Source of the DNA: Harmonia axyridis
Lineage: Eukaryota > Arthropoda > Insecta > Coleoptera > Coccinellidae
DNA length: 64,000 nt
Direction of reading: 5' to 3'
NCBI RefSeq assembly: GCF_914767665.1
Contig: NC_059503.1
Location: 35,464,001-35,528,000 of the forward strand
Below, piece after piece: positions 53,614-64,000 of this stretch (position 1 is its first letter; every line of letters starts with the position of its first letter). The notes under the pieces were generated by a model, which was given only the letters and a program-made list of their open reading frames with translations, had not been told where the DNA came from and ran no database searches. Both the position numbers and the translations under genes were made by a program.

Positions 53614-53913
53614 GTGGAAGGCTGTGATAACTCAAAATGCCCTTTTTTCAGTAATCTCGTTGGCAACGATATGACATACGTTTTTCACTATAAATTGGAA
53701 TGGGGTCATTTGGATGCAACTCCATATATTCTCTCCTTGTAGCTGTCTTATTTTTATTGTTCTTCACATAAATCGAAAATATTTCAAATTTTTCCTCTTC
53801 TGTGTAGTGCATATTCGATGTATAGTTTTATTCAATGACAAACGTTTGTTATATATCGTTGCCAATGACTTAACTCAAATAAGGGCATTCTGAATTATCG
53901 CAGCCTTCCAATC
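53614..53913. repeat. Inverted repeat, intron 3
   Basis: Arms at about 53614-53680 and 53841-53913 match in inverse orientation, sharing TGGAAGGCTG, ATGCCCTT and TTGGCAACGATAT blocks. Moderately diverged fold-back element. Confidence 0.6.
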
Positions 53914-54100
53914 AATTCACTTTAATATTGTAAGCGACTGAGAAGTGTAATGTCACTTAAGAAATAGGAATTTTAACATATTTTCATTCGAGATAATAAA
54001 TCGCTACTAGTAGGTAATCAATTGTCATTTATGGCAGGTTTCACAAATTTTGATCTACCAATCAATGTATTGATTGAATAGAAAACTGTTAGTTGAACTT

Positions 54101-54820
54101 GAGGGTGTGCACTATACCTTTCTCACTAAATTCTTCATCGCAGATTCATTTTGAATATGTGCGGAATCACTTGATATATTCTTCCAATTTTTGGAGGAAA
54201 CCACTGTATGGCAGTTCAAAATACACTCACGGATTTTTATCACGAAGAAATTTAAAGTTCTTGTTTATACCAGTTTGAAAATTGAAAGGTTTTTCAATCG
54301 TAACTCAATTGATTCAATGATGAATTTCAAAATTTTTGTAATTTCTACATTCTGATACTACATACCATGTATTTAGAACTTTTCAAAAACGAATTATAAT
54401 TTCTCTTGTATGATATCAGTTTGATAGTTCTTCTTTTTGGCCTTTTCCCATCAATCTCATCTTGACTTCAAATATAAACGAAAGACCGTGAATTGTATCC
54501 TTCGTTCTCGTGTATTTCAATTTGAAACTTCAGAATATCAATAAATGAAATTATTATCAAATAAGAAAGCCATAAGTGACAATTGGCCTAAAGTAATGTT
54601 TTAGAAAAATTGGTTATTTCACGATGATGAAAAAATGTTTGAATTGAAATTAAAAGACCTTTCAATTGTCAAATTGATATAAAACAAAACCTCTAAATTT
54701 TTCGTGAAAAAAAATTCTTCCAAAAACTGAAAGAATCGATCAAGCGATTTCCACAAAGAATCGAAATGAATCTGCATTGAAAAACCAGGTGAGAAAGGTA
54801 GTGTACACTCTTTTAACGAT
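54101..54820. repeat. Inverted pair of diverged repeat copies
   Basis: Copy at 54101-54293 (+) and its inverse at about 54651-54820 share CACTATACCTTTCTCAC-like, GCAGATTCATTT, TTCTTCCAATTTTTGGA-like and AATTGAAAGGT blocks. About 350 bp of unrelated AT-rich DNA separates them. Probably two insertions or a decayed long-terminal-inverted element. Confidence 0.55.
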
Positions 54821-54923
54821 TCAATAAATAAACTGATGGTGAAGAGTAGTTGAAACTGACATTCAGTCATGTAACAACTGACGTTGCTACTTTGATTAGA
54901 TGTAGATTAGATATTGGGATTAA

Positions 54924-55526
54924 CCATCAGAGTAATAAACATAGATAGAAGGAGCAACTGTAATTTTAACTCAGAAAATGTTGTCCCCATCATGAACTAT
55001 CAAATTAGACATGAAGCGCGCGGAAATGAAAATATCAGTGATACGATATTTCACTCAATTCTCGGGTTTCTCCACAAAGAATGCACTTCTCATATCACAT
55101 AGTGAATCAACGTTTCATATCAACTCGAATTATACAGAAATAAAATTCCTAAATATATCAGAAATTCAGAAAACAAACTTCAAGCGCGCCAAACGACGCC
55201 GACGTGAAACAACCGATGACACTAGGAGAGCAAAAGTTGCCAAATCTTGGATTTCAGCAGGTAGATACAAAAAATAATAAATATTCTGCTTATTGTAAAT
55301 TCGACAACCAGGAAGAATATCGGATTCCTAATATTCAAATTTGCATATTTAATCAGGAATCACTCAAATAAATATAACTCATTCAATATAATATACATTC
55401 ATAATGATATAGTAAAAATTGTGGATTTGAAAATATATCACAATCCGACAAACGTAATCTAACCATGTTAGGGACATGTTAAAATTGCGTATACTCCCCC
55501 TATCTATATGTTTATTACTCTATGAA
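54924..55526 (-). mobile_element. TTAA-flanked non-autonomous DNA element, copy 2 (piggyBac-like)
   Basis: A 603-bp inverted copy of the element at 619-1210, between TTAA at 54920-54923 and 55527-55530. It starts CCATCAGAGTAATAAACATA and the far end is AGAGTAATAAACATATAGAT on the opposite strand. Long shared stretches, such as GGATTGTGATATATTTTCAA-like blocks and a TTTGGCGCGCTT block, show common origin. The open frame in this copy (55011-55277) is interrupted in copy 1 and is not claimed as a gene. Confidence 0.82.
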
Positions 55527-55559
55527 TTAACCTCACACGTTCCGTTGAAACTTATGGGA

Positions 55560-56180
55560 GGTCGGAAAATCGCGTACGCCTCTGTTTTCCAACTTTCTCG
55601 AGAGTGAAAGTCGATAAGTCTGACCATCAGAGCGAACGTCGGAGATCGCACCTACATACGAAAAAAGGGGAAAGAAGCGTAGATAATAGCCCTCGTTTCC
55701 TCCGACCTGGGAGTTTCCATCCGCTTGTCTTTTCCCCTATAGCGATTTTTTCCAGCGGAAGTGGGCGGGGTGGCGGCTTCGCGTGCGTAAAAAAATCACA
55801 AATAAAAATTCACGCGTTCGTTCAGAACGATTTGTAAGGAAAAAACGCCTGGGTGGAGCCTTCGGACTGACGGACAAATGAAAGTCGGGGGAGCTTTGGA
55901 AGATCGACGCGGCGGATAAAAACAATTAAGCGAAAGTATTCATTTTTTTTTTCACGGATCTGATGAGAACCGTGCGGAACAATTGCAAATTAGGTAATGG
56001 CAACAATGGTGCGATAGCTTCTAATCGCAGGAAGGACGCCATTTCGTTTTTTTTCGACGTTCATATGTATAGGAATGTTGGGATCATTATCGATTTGTGC
56101 GTTCCAGGTTATTATTTAACGAGGAGCGTAAATTACGTACTGAATGTAGTCTTCTTTTCCATCCGAAGCGTCCGCATATG
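55560..56180. promoter_or_regulatory. CpG-rich island next to TTAA element copy 2
   Basis: High CpG, for example GATCGACGCGGCGGATAAAA, starting about 30 bp after the TTAA-flanked element. No repeat match in the window and no supported ORF. Candidate regulatory element in intron 3. Confidence 0.3.
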
Positions 56181-56440
56181 ACGTATCAACATTTTACCGA
56201 CCAACATATAGCGTATACATCTTACATATTATGTTAATTACATCGAAAAAATGGATAAAGATTATAAAAAATCAATTCAACAATTTGTGTAATTACAATT
56301 TCTTTCATGAGAAAATTAGGAAATTCACTGACGTGAAGTCAGGAGTTATTGCATTCATACGTTCTTGAAGACCACAAAAGTTAGTCAATAATACTCGATC
56401 GGTCGATTTCGTTTGGAAATTCAGGGCCCTATCCATGAAT

Positions 56441-56545
56441 TTCCTAAAATAATTCAAATATTTCCTAAAATAATTCAAATATTTCCTAAAATAATTCAAA
56501 TATTTCCTAAAATAATTCAAATATTTCCTAAAATAATTCAAATTT
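56441..56545. repeat. 21-bp minisatellite, five units
   Basis: Unit TTCCTAAAATAATTCAAATA plus T, starting at 56441, 56462, 56483, 56504 and 56525, with no differences until the last bases. The 21-bp unit keeps one minus-strand frame open, giving a repeated 7-residue pattern (NYFRKYL), but there is no sign that it is coding. Confidence 0.93.
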
Positions 56546-57296
56546 TGACGGAATCGACAGTAATCAGCGCATAAGTTCAAATTATTTTGGACTCTACAGG
56601 CCATTCCGAAAGTGGTGAAACACGATACCACAATGTTTTTCTTTTTGATAAGAATGCTCTATTTTCATGATATACTCATTAAATCCATGAAATTCTGATT
56701 TCGAAGTAACCCACTTGTTATAATTTTATCTATAGTACTTTTTGATGTAGGCCCGTTTTTTCGAAAAATTTCATGGATATGATGGTTCGTACTGAATATC
56801 ATATCTTGAAAATTGTTCAAGATAATTGTACGATTTTTTTTATTGCATTCCCGAAAAGTTATCAAGTCTTCTGCAAATTTACGAATCATTCTACAGGTGG
56901 TCCCCAAGACACTACAATTTTTTAAAAATGACTTTTAAAAATTGTCAATACTTCCAATTATTCAAATAGCATTCCCTGATTTTTTTTTGCCTTTCAAATA
57001 GACTAATGAGTAGTCTTCATTTGTTGTTGAGACATATCTTGCCTAAAATGAATAGTTTTGTACGTTTACAGTTTCAGAGGGATATGATTACTTAACTCTT
57101 CTTTTGATAGCTTTTAATAATATAAATTAAAGATGAGCCAAATCAATGAAATCATCGAAATATTTGAAAACATCCATTTTGACAAAATGAAATGTGGATC
57201 ACGTGAATGAAGAGAAACATAGTCTGAATTCTGAGTTCGAAATGATTGCATATTTTGCGCTGAAAAAGTCTCATCACTCTTTATCCCTCATATGAT

Positions 57297-57388
57297 CTGC
57301 TCAGATGTCCGCAAACTTTTTTAATAATTCCAGTAGGATAGAAATGAGGTGCAGTTCGATTTGAAAACAGTTTGCAGACATCTGAGCA
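57297..57388. repeat. Short inverted repeat
   Basis: TGCTCAGATGTCCGCAAACT and, after about 50 bp, AGTTTGCAGACATCTGAGCA, pairing at 19 of 20 positions. Possibly a tiny fold-back element; the interior does not extend the stem. Confidence 0.6.
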
Positions 57389-60300
57389 TCAATTTCAGTT
57401 GTTTCAAAAGGCAAGAATTCCTTTAATATTTTATAGTGATGCCTTTTCCCAAAGGTCTTGATAATCAAATTTTCCATGGTTTTCTCCGTACACTTATAAT
57501 AAAATGTCTTCATTTTGTACCAAGTTCACAAAAAGTAGTTAAGCTTGCGCTACTTATATTCAACCACCAACTGATAAGTTAATCCAAATAGAATATCAAA
57601 TGAAAATCATAGAAATGTCTGAAAAAAATAAATAAATTTCATGAATATGGTGTTATAAATGAATTCTTTTTTATATGTACAATGATTTTTTCCATATTTT
57701 ACGGATATTGAAAAAAGAAATCAAACTTAATTCACTATCTAACTCACTAAATACGTTTGAAGTATGTCCTATAATAATGATAGAACAACCCATATAAATT
57801 ACTTGAAATCGTAGTTATTTGAGACAATGTTTGGAAAAATTCACGATATTTTTATTATTCATGTACTTAAACCTTCATCTTAAAGAATTATTATTGATCG
57901 CATTGTTTGATAAACTCAAGAAGCTCGTACTGTGGAATATAAAGAGAAGAATTTCATTAGATTAGGTCGTTCGCAGCAAAGGCACGTATAACTCTAACGG
58001 AGCATTTCATTTTGTTCAAATTGTCTAGTTTTCATGCTGGTACTTCGAAAACAAAAAATTATTCATTTTCAAAAATTGAAACTATAATTTCAATGAGAGT
58101 TGGTTTGGTTCTTCTTTCGATTCATTGCTGACTTTAATCACTCTCATAATGTTGGTTTGAAATATCTGTCATTGCCTGTACAAGTCATATTCATGGTACT
58201 CACACTATCATTTAATTACATTTCAACCTGCCCTGGTACATGAGCCATGAGTAAATCGACAAGCGGGCTGTCGACGAAAAGGTAAAGATAGATAAGCGCA
58301 TTCCCATTTTATTTACCATGGCATTTTATGTAACCTTACTTACCTATCTCAAGTGGGTCTTTCGTTTCAAACACAACATGGAATTCTCCTAAGCATGTCA
58401 TTGTCGGTTATTAAATCCTTTATGGTTAATAAAAGTTCGAACGAGTCATGAAGTTCGATATTTATTAGATAAGAATTCTGGGTGTTCCTTAAAAAATATA
58501 CGGTTGTCGGGTTGTCAAGTCCTGCATACCACATTTTCAAGGGATAAAAACGTAGGTCATTACCCAGCAGTAAAAATCTTTCTAAATAAATGCTACAAAA
58601 TATTGATTCAACTTTCAGCAGACAAACGCTACTAATTGTATACACATACTTACCCCTATATCAAATTCATAAAAAAATTAAAGAAATGAGAGAATTATTT
58701 ACATTTTAACAGAATAAGGTATAAATGTTCGAAGTGCTGACCATCAATTTCAATACATTCTACACGTAAAAATAAATCACTGGCCGAATGAAAGTATCTA
58801 GCTCTGGATTATTTGTCATATTTTGAATTATCAATTTTATTTCCCCAAACAATGCAAACGAATGAATGCGCCGAGGTGTTATTTTTTCGGTGACTCTGAC
58901 ACATGAAAATACAAAATATTAAAAATCAACCTACAGTTGGCTTTACTCCATTGGTTTTCCACCTTTTTTCAGAGCCTCTAGTGGGGCGTTATTCTTTCTT
59001 AGGTTCGGCGGACTGATTATTATTATCTTATTTTTTAGTTCAAGAAATGTACCAACCTAAATAATTTGAAAATTGTTATTTGAAAAAAATTGTTCGAATA
59101 ACTGTATTATTCTTTTTTAACTCAACCCCTCTTATATGTAGATAAGAAGTTCCTATGTAGTAGCATCATGTTGTGTTGAAACTTTGCATAAATAATCGAA
59201 TAGATCAAAAGTTTATCTGTATCACCCTCAGTCCGATATTTTTGTAGCCCCGGTCATCAAGTATGAATATGAATCAACGATTCATCACTTGGAAAAAAGG
59301 GGTCGAAGGAACAATAATTTCTAATTTGCTATCCCGTGTCGAATACCTAATTATTTCCCTTTTTCTAAGCACCACAGAACACGTGACGAACGGGCTAGAC
59401 GAAGAGAGATGTATTTAAAGAGAGAGGGATGAGTCTCTTCCCTCGGTTCGTTACAGGGATTTTTTTTCTATGTTCCCCTTTTTTCAATTCGATATTATGA
59501 CTCATCAAATATAGGTCAAATTCAACCCTTCCATTTTTCTGTCATCATTCTTAATATGAGCCTATCGATCGAGTTGTCAGTTGGGGAAAGAATTATCAGC
59601 ATTTCTGCGATTGACGTTCAATTCAATAAATATTAGCAGATGGACATTACTAATGAGATAATGTTCAGAATAAAATTTTTCACGAAAGAAATACTGAAAT
59701 ATAAAACACTTTAATATTGAGAACAAATTGACTTCATAATAAATATGTATTTGGCATCGATTAGACAAGTAGTCTATGAAACTTCTGAGTGCATGACTTT
59801 TTTTTTAATCCATGTTGAAAATTCCATATACTACTTCCATAACTCTCTTTTCGGAATAAAAGTATATTTCACTATTTTTGAATCATTCTTGTCCAGTGAT
59901 CGAATTTCAAATCTCCAAAATCGACAAATATGAAGATTATACGTCCCCAAAATGAATTTCATCATCTCACATTTTCTAATGATACAAAATTATCATTCAA
60001 AACTTTCACCCATTCATTAACTCAATTTTAACATACAGATGAGTTTATAAAAATTAAGGTCTTTTTCAGAGTTGTTTTTGCTCGACGAAATAAGCGGGGA
60101 AAAATTGTATGATGATTTTCTCAGCTCGAGGGTAACGGAAATCTCCCTCATTTTTCCTCATTTAATTTCCCAGGCAGCGCTTCTAATTATCATGTATTCT
60201 TTATCACATTCAGAGCCCGTTGCCGTATTTTTCAACGTTCTTTTACTTTAAAAAACATCGGATACACTTTAATGAACACATCGAATAATAGATGAACGAA

Positions 60301-60890
60301 ACTTACGTAAAATGAAATATTTTTTATACTATCATTCTTCAGTGTTTGCATTCGAAATTTTCGTTATTATAGACCTTGAAACGATTCATTACTTATCAAA
60401 AACATTTACAATGAATCGATTTGGTTGACCGTCACCTAGGCCAGCAGGAAGTGCAGTCAGCAGATAATTCATGACTTTTATCAACGAAAAACCTTGGCTT
60501 CAAAAAACCGACATAAATCCTTGCAAGTCTCGACTGAGGTCACACTTTTAGAACAGGAAATGCACTCTTGATATCGAAAAATATTCCGTTTATCTGTATC
60601 TGCTTACTTTTTGAAAGAAAAAACTAATCAAAAAATCAATCAATCAATCAAAGCAATCCAAATCTTCCAAGAAGCATCCATATTTTCCCCCAATCTCAAG
60701 AAATTTCGCCAACATGGCAAAATCTGGAAGAATTAGGGGAAAACTTAGAGGATCCCTCTGTTTAAAAAGAAACAGTGTACATCGGAAGAAATGTTCGAAT
60801 CAAACCAAACATAGTTGAATTTTGCGGTTTAGAAATGACCACGGTTTGGTTTGGTTGGGCGATGTCATTAACCGACAAATTTGTCAACAG

Positions 60891-61041
60891 TGCATTGGTC
60901 GTTTGCAGCAACATGCAGCTCTCATTGGCGGACCTAATGCCACAACCTGTCCCTTGTGCCACAAAATGTTCATCGGTGGAGAAAGCCTGATGGAGCACAT
61001 GAAACACACACACAAAGATCCCAACGCTTCGGGGGTAGCCA
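60891..61041 (+). CDS. Coding exon 4: end of finger 4 and finger 5
   Basis: Two acceptors keep the frame: CAACAG ending at 60890 and TTTGCAG ending at 60908. The downstream one gives TSK-QHAALIGG, completing finger 4 with H-x4-H. The upstream one inserts six residues (CIGRLQ). Finger 5 follows: CPLCHKMFIGGESLMEH then H-x4-H, ending KDPNASGVA in phase 1 before a GTAAGT donor. The downstream acceptor has the better pyrimidine-rich context and restores a standard finger; the upstream one resembles what I remember of homologues, which have extra residues before QQHAAL. Existence of the exon is sure; its first six codons are not. Confidence 0.88.
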
Positions 61042-62451
61042 GTAAGTACCAAAGCTGTCCTAGAGTACAATTCTGCTGATTTCCTGAATTGGACACCGAA
61101 AGTACTTAATTTTTCTAGATAAATCTAGTTTCAAGAACCAATGATTGATCTTTTTTTTCAATTCTCCTAAAATTAGTACTTTCTGTGTCCATGTTATTTT
61201 ATCACGTAGTATGTCGTTTTCCTATGTATTTCCACTTCCAATATCTCAATATCAAAAATTCGAAGTACGTCACTGAGCGAACAGTTAGCTATGTTTCAAA
61301 TACAAACAACTGTTCTAAACGAGAACAGGAGTCCAAAACAAACTAGAAAATGCCAACTAACGAATGAATAGGAACAAAAGAAAGAAACGAGTAAAAGTTA
61401 ATGATGAAGTAATTTAAAAATGGATTCGAGCAGTGGTTTTTAAAAAGACCTTAATCGAAGCTCTATGTAGTACAGACGAGAAAACATAAAAGGGTCCCTT
61501 TTGTATTTTTAAGTGAGATCCGACACTGATTTATTGCCGAACTTGTCGATTTTGTGTAGGGAGGCATTTCATCATGTTTTTCGTGTTCCATGTAAATAAA
61601 TAGGGCTTTAGGGTTTTGAGGTGATATGACTGCTTGACAATAAGTTTCTGTTATGATTCGGACTTTTGATTGTCATTGACAAATAATTTAACGCTACAAA
61701 TACAGCCGAATGTCTTCTATTATATCAGTTTTCCAATAATGACATGGTGTTCACTTTTCGTTAATGGTTTATTTTTCGAATATTCATATGGCCCCTGTGT
61801 AGCTTTAATTTGAGATTTTAGTCGATATATTACTTAACTTCAAGTTACATGAATTCGGTTGTAAGCATCAATGTAGAATATATTTATTTCCCCTGAAGTC
61901 CTAAAATGAAGCAATGATTGCTGAAAACTATCCATTATCCAAACTACCGTTTCAGACGAACTGCATATTCTGTAAAAAAAAATCCAAGAATCACATCCGA
62001 AATCCTTTCCAACGTTCTTTAGTTCAGCTTCTTATCGCTTTAACCCTTTATTTAACGCTTAAAATTATTTTCTTCGGTACTATATACATAATATGTAGGA
62101 CGACTAAACAAAAGAATAATTTTTTTTTGGTTGCTTTTGCGGAACCCTTATCCAACTGATGCATGCATATGCTTACTAACACTATTTTTGACTCACAGTA
62201 AACCCGTCTCGAGTCTCAAGAGACGAGTTTACTGTTGACCTTTTGAAACTGGAGAAGTATTCTTAAAAATGACGAACTATTCGAGACATCCTCAGTGCAT
62301 AATTTCCGAAGGTATGGATATAGTCAAAAGAGCAATTAACGACTTGGATGTCTCCAATTGTTCACAAACCGCTTTTATTATACAAAAATCCTGGGGTGCT
62401 TTGCTTGATCTTGTTTTTCTCTCTCTGTTGACGTCATCGATCCTTATTTAG
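61042..62451 (+). other. Intron 4 (1.4 kb)
   Basis: GTAAGT to TATTTAG. AT-rich; the only structure noticed is the hairpin at 62195-62235. Confidence 0.85.
62195..62235. other. Intronic hairpin upstream of exon 5
   Basis: Arms ACAGTAAACCCGTCTC and GAGACGAGTTTACTGT pair at 15 of 16 positions around a 9-base loop. It is 217 bases before the exon 5 acceptor. Could be a small palindromic insertion or an RNA structure affecting splicing; function unknown. Confidence 0.55.
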
Positions 62452-62619
62452 CGAAGAGAAGGACAGCAAATCATCCTTGCCCTGTATGCGGCAAGCATTA
62501 CGTTAACGAAGGATCTCTGAGGAAGCATTTGGCTTGCCATCCAGAAACGTCGCAATTATCGACATCTTTGAGAATGTGGCCATGCTCAGTGTGTCAAGCC
62601 GTTTTTACTCATGAATCAG
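62452..62619 (+). CDS. Coding exon 5: zinc finger 6 and start of 7
   Basis: The acceptor is TATTTAG ending at 62451 and the donor GTATTC. It joins exon 4 in phase 1, giving GVATKRRTANHPCPVCGKHY. Finger 6 is C-x2-C-x12-H-x3-H (HYVNEGSLRKHLACH). A linker PETSQLSTSLRMW leads to CSVCQAVFTHES, the first half of finger 7. The exon ends in phase 1, so the intron cuts finger 7. Basic residues TKRR just before finger 6 could serve as part of a nuclear localisation signal (inference). Confidence 0.93.
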
Positions 62620-63101
62620 GTATTCAAACCTTCTTTTCTAACTACGAGTACAGGATGAAACACTGTATGAATCCGAGAGGCCCAGGATGTATCCCTTGGG
62701 CACACCATCATCTGTCGAAACGAACGTAACTCACTTCTTGAACCTACTGTTTTGATATTTTTGGTTACTACGTATCATAATCTAAATTTCAGTTTTGGAA
62801 TACCTGAGGACCACGGCCACAAAATCGATGTTTGGACAATTATCTGAAACAAAAAGAAATAAAATCAAGCAGGCTTCTCCCAGAATTGTCGTGTTTGTTT
62901 GTTTCATCCTGTATCTCTTCTCCAAGACCTAGTCTTCACTTATTTGTTGACATTATCACATTGGCACCTACCACTTAGTTTGAAAGCAGGGGTATCAATC
63001 CATTCACGTACAATGCTCTCGAACCCTTTCAAACTTGGGAGGCATTAGGTTGATTTCATCACTGCTGTTGAGCTTCTGACTTATCTAATTCCAATTTCAA
63101 G

Positions 63102-63275
63102 GTCTTCTGAGTCACATGGAGCACATGAGGATGGATCCCAAACATCAGTTTGCCGCCCAATATGTGCTGTCAAGAGCTGCAGCTGAAAGAAGGGAGAGAG
63201 AAACACTCTTGGCTGCCGTTTCGGCGTCTGCTTCTGGTAGCGGACTTCTTCCATTACCTCCAATACCTGGACAAA
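63102..63275 (+). CDS. Coding exon 6: rest of finger 7 and Ala/Arg/Glu-rich stretch
   Basis: The acceptor is TTTCAAG ending at 63101 and the donor is GTAAGT at 63276. The split Gly codon continues as GLLSHMEHMRMDPKHQ. The histidines after CSVC are spaced H-x2-H, with later His residues nearby, so finger 7 is atypical and may not bind zinc normally. Then come AAQYVLSRAAAERRERETL, likely helical and charged, and a Ser/Ala stretch ending LLPLPPIPGQ. The exon ends in phase 1. Confidence 0.93.
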
Positions 63276-63385
63276 GTAAGTAAATTCGAAAATAAATGTT
63301 TCATTGAAAAGTTACCTATTTTCAACACATGTTACATTTCAATTTTTGAGTCATTGGGGATATTATGTTTGTCAATTTCTTTCAG

Positions 63386-63532
63386 CAGGAGGAAGCCCTA
63401 TGTGTGCGTCCCCAAGTGCCCATAGTGATAGTTCTTCCGGCAACGGAAGACTTTCATCAACTGGTTCGGATGCTGGTGGATTGAATAACAATAACAACAA
63501 CTGTAACACTAAATTAGGAGATATTTTAAGAA
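63386..63532 (+). CDS. Coding exon 7: Ser/Gly/Asn-rich linker
   Basis: The acceptor reads TTTCAGCAG, a tandem NAG-NAG site, so the exon may start at 63386 (giving TGGS) or 63389 (giving RGS). It encodes a low-complexity Ser/Gly/Asn stretch including SSSGNGRLSSTGSDAGG and an Asn run, ending KLGDILR in phase 1 before GTAAGT. No domain is recognisable. It is placed in the gene by frame, splice sites and closeness to exons 6 and 8. Confidence 0.87.
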
Positions 63533-63594
63533 GTAAGTGTAGATATCCCTCCCTCAATACTGATCATGATAATAACCAAATCCTTAATTTCAAG

Positions 63595-63767
63595 GTAACA
63601 ATGGACTTCATCAACAATACAACGTGGAAGAACAGCTACACAATGCAAACAGAATGGCGGCTTTGGCGAATATGGTCAGTCAAGGGGGTGTACCACCGGG
63701 TCTTGGATCTGATCCAGCTTCCAATATTGCCAACATCGCGAACCTCATGCGGTTAGGAGTGACACAA
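63595..63767 (+). CDS. Coding exon 8: C-terminal region, continues beyond window
   Basis: The acceptor is TTTCAAG ending at 63594 and the donor is GTGAGT at 63768. With the base from exon 7 it encodes SNNGLHQQYNVEEQLHNANR, then an Ala/Met/Asn-rich run ending in ANLMRLGVTQ, phase 0. No stop occurs, so the protein continues outside the window. The preceding intron is only 62 bases, near the lower limit for insect introns. No known domain seen; the pattern of small hydrophobics suggests a helical segment. Confidence 0.86.
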
Positions 63768-64000
63768 GTGAGTATTTTATTATTAACGCTTTGAGTAGTA
63801 TTGATTATTTTATTTTAATATTTCGTTAGTATGGGCTAAAACTAATGGAAGTTATGGATACGTTCTAGACACACTCTTTTATAAACGATCTTCTAGACCA
63901 TAACGATTATTTTCAAACCATAAAAAACAATTTTTTTTCGATTGAATATTCTGTCTTTAGTAGATAAATCTCCTTCTCTAAAAATTACTTAATGGTGTAC

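Larger units (their letters stand above)
48241..60890 (+). other. Intron 3 (12.6 kb)
   Basis: GTAAGC to CAACAG (or to 60908). It interrupts zinc finger 4. It holds hairpin repeats at 49.2-49.6 kb, a second copy of the 28.4-kb repeat at 51.5-52.0 kb, inverted repeats at 53.6-53.9 and 54.1-54.8 kb, a TTAA-flanked element at 54924-55526, a CpG-rich island at 55.56-56.18 kb and a 21-bp minisatellite. Confidence 0.75.
20721..63767 (+). other. Gene locus: C2H2 zinc-finger transcription factor (8 coding exons, 3' end outside window)
   Basis: Eight exons with GT donors and AG acceptors join without breaking the reading frame (intron phases 0,1,0,1,1,1,1,0). They give about 505 residues, or 499 with the downstream exon 4 acceptor. 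Order: Ser/Thr/Met/Pro-rich N-terminus (1-98), finger 1 from about 120, finger 2, finger 3 (C-x4-C type), finger 4, finger 5 after GGPNATTC, finger 6 (CPVCGKHYVNEGSLRKH), finger 7 (CSVCQAVF), then an Ala/Arg/Glu-rich stretch and a Ser/Gly/Asn-rich tail. Fingers 1-3 carry TGEKP/TGERP linkers typical of sequence-specific DNA binding, so a nuclear regulator is inferred. Fingers 1-3 resemble ZNF384/ZNF362; the overall array matches my recollection of insect jim/dati-like proteins, which is unverified. The protein continues past the right edge. Long introns rich in islands fit a developmentally regulated gene. Confidence 0.88.

Noticed and set aside
56305..56631. Minus-strand ORF with repeated NYFRKYL
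   Set aside because: Created by the 21-bp minisatellite, whose length is a multiple of three.
60775..60990. 71-codon frame over exon 4
   Set aside because: Shadow of the exon in another frame; it does not encode the zinc finger.

Overview
The window is eukaryotic nuclear DNA. It is AT-rich, its coding exons are split by introns with GT-AG sites, and it is full of small DNA-transposon relics. It is most likely from an insect. The zinc-finger protein is of an arthropod developmental type and the repeat style suggests a beetle, but the species call is inference and I would not go below class level with confidence.

One protein-coding gene can be supported. It lies on the + strand and encodes a multi-zinc-finger C2H2 transcription factor. 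Eight coding exons can be joined with every codon phase consistent: 20721-21014, 27932-28154, 48056-48240, about 60891 (or 60909)-61041, 62452-62619, 63102-63275, 63386-63532 and 63595-63767. The gene runs off the right edge. The visible product is about 500 residues: a Ser/Thr/Met/Pro-rich N-terminus, six standard C2H2 fingers plus a seventh with atypical histidine spacing, an Ala/Glu/Arg-rich stretch, and a Ser/Gly/Asn-rich C-terminal part. It resembles the fly jim/dati type of zinc-finger regulator, and its fingers 1-3 resemble vertebrate ZNF384/ZNF362. I could not run a search, so no symbol is assigned.

Layout: 1-20.7 kb is upstream DNA with no supported coding gene. It holds a TTAA-flanked element, a hAT-type element, a fold-back element and CpG-rich islands. 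20.7-63.8 kb is the gene, with introns of about 6.9, 19.9, 12.6, 1.4, 0.48, 0.11 and 0.06 kb. The three large introns carry most of the remaining features: a PIF/Harbinger-type element, two decayed non-LTR retrotransposon fragments, fold-back repeats, a perfect 127-bp tandem duplication, a 21-bp minisatellite, and several CpG-rich low-repeat islands that could be enhancers or alternative promoters.

Almost all other open reading frames are short, lack codon structure or homology signals, and are treated as chance. No CRISPR array, operon, tRNA, rRNA or prokaryote-style system was seen. The observations most worth checking are the alternative acceptors at exon 4 and exon 7, the two-codon upstream ORF beside the start codon, the matched pair of TTAA-flanked elements, and the CpG-rich intronic islands.
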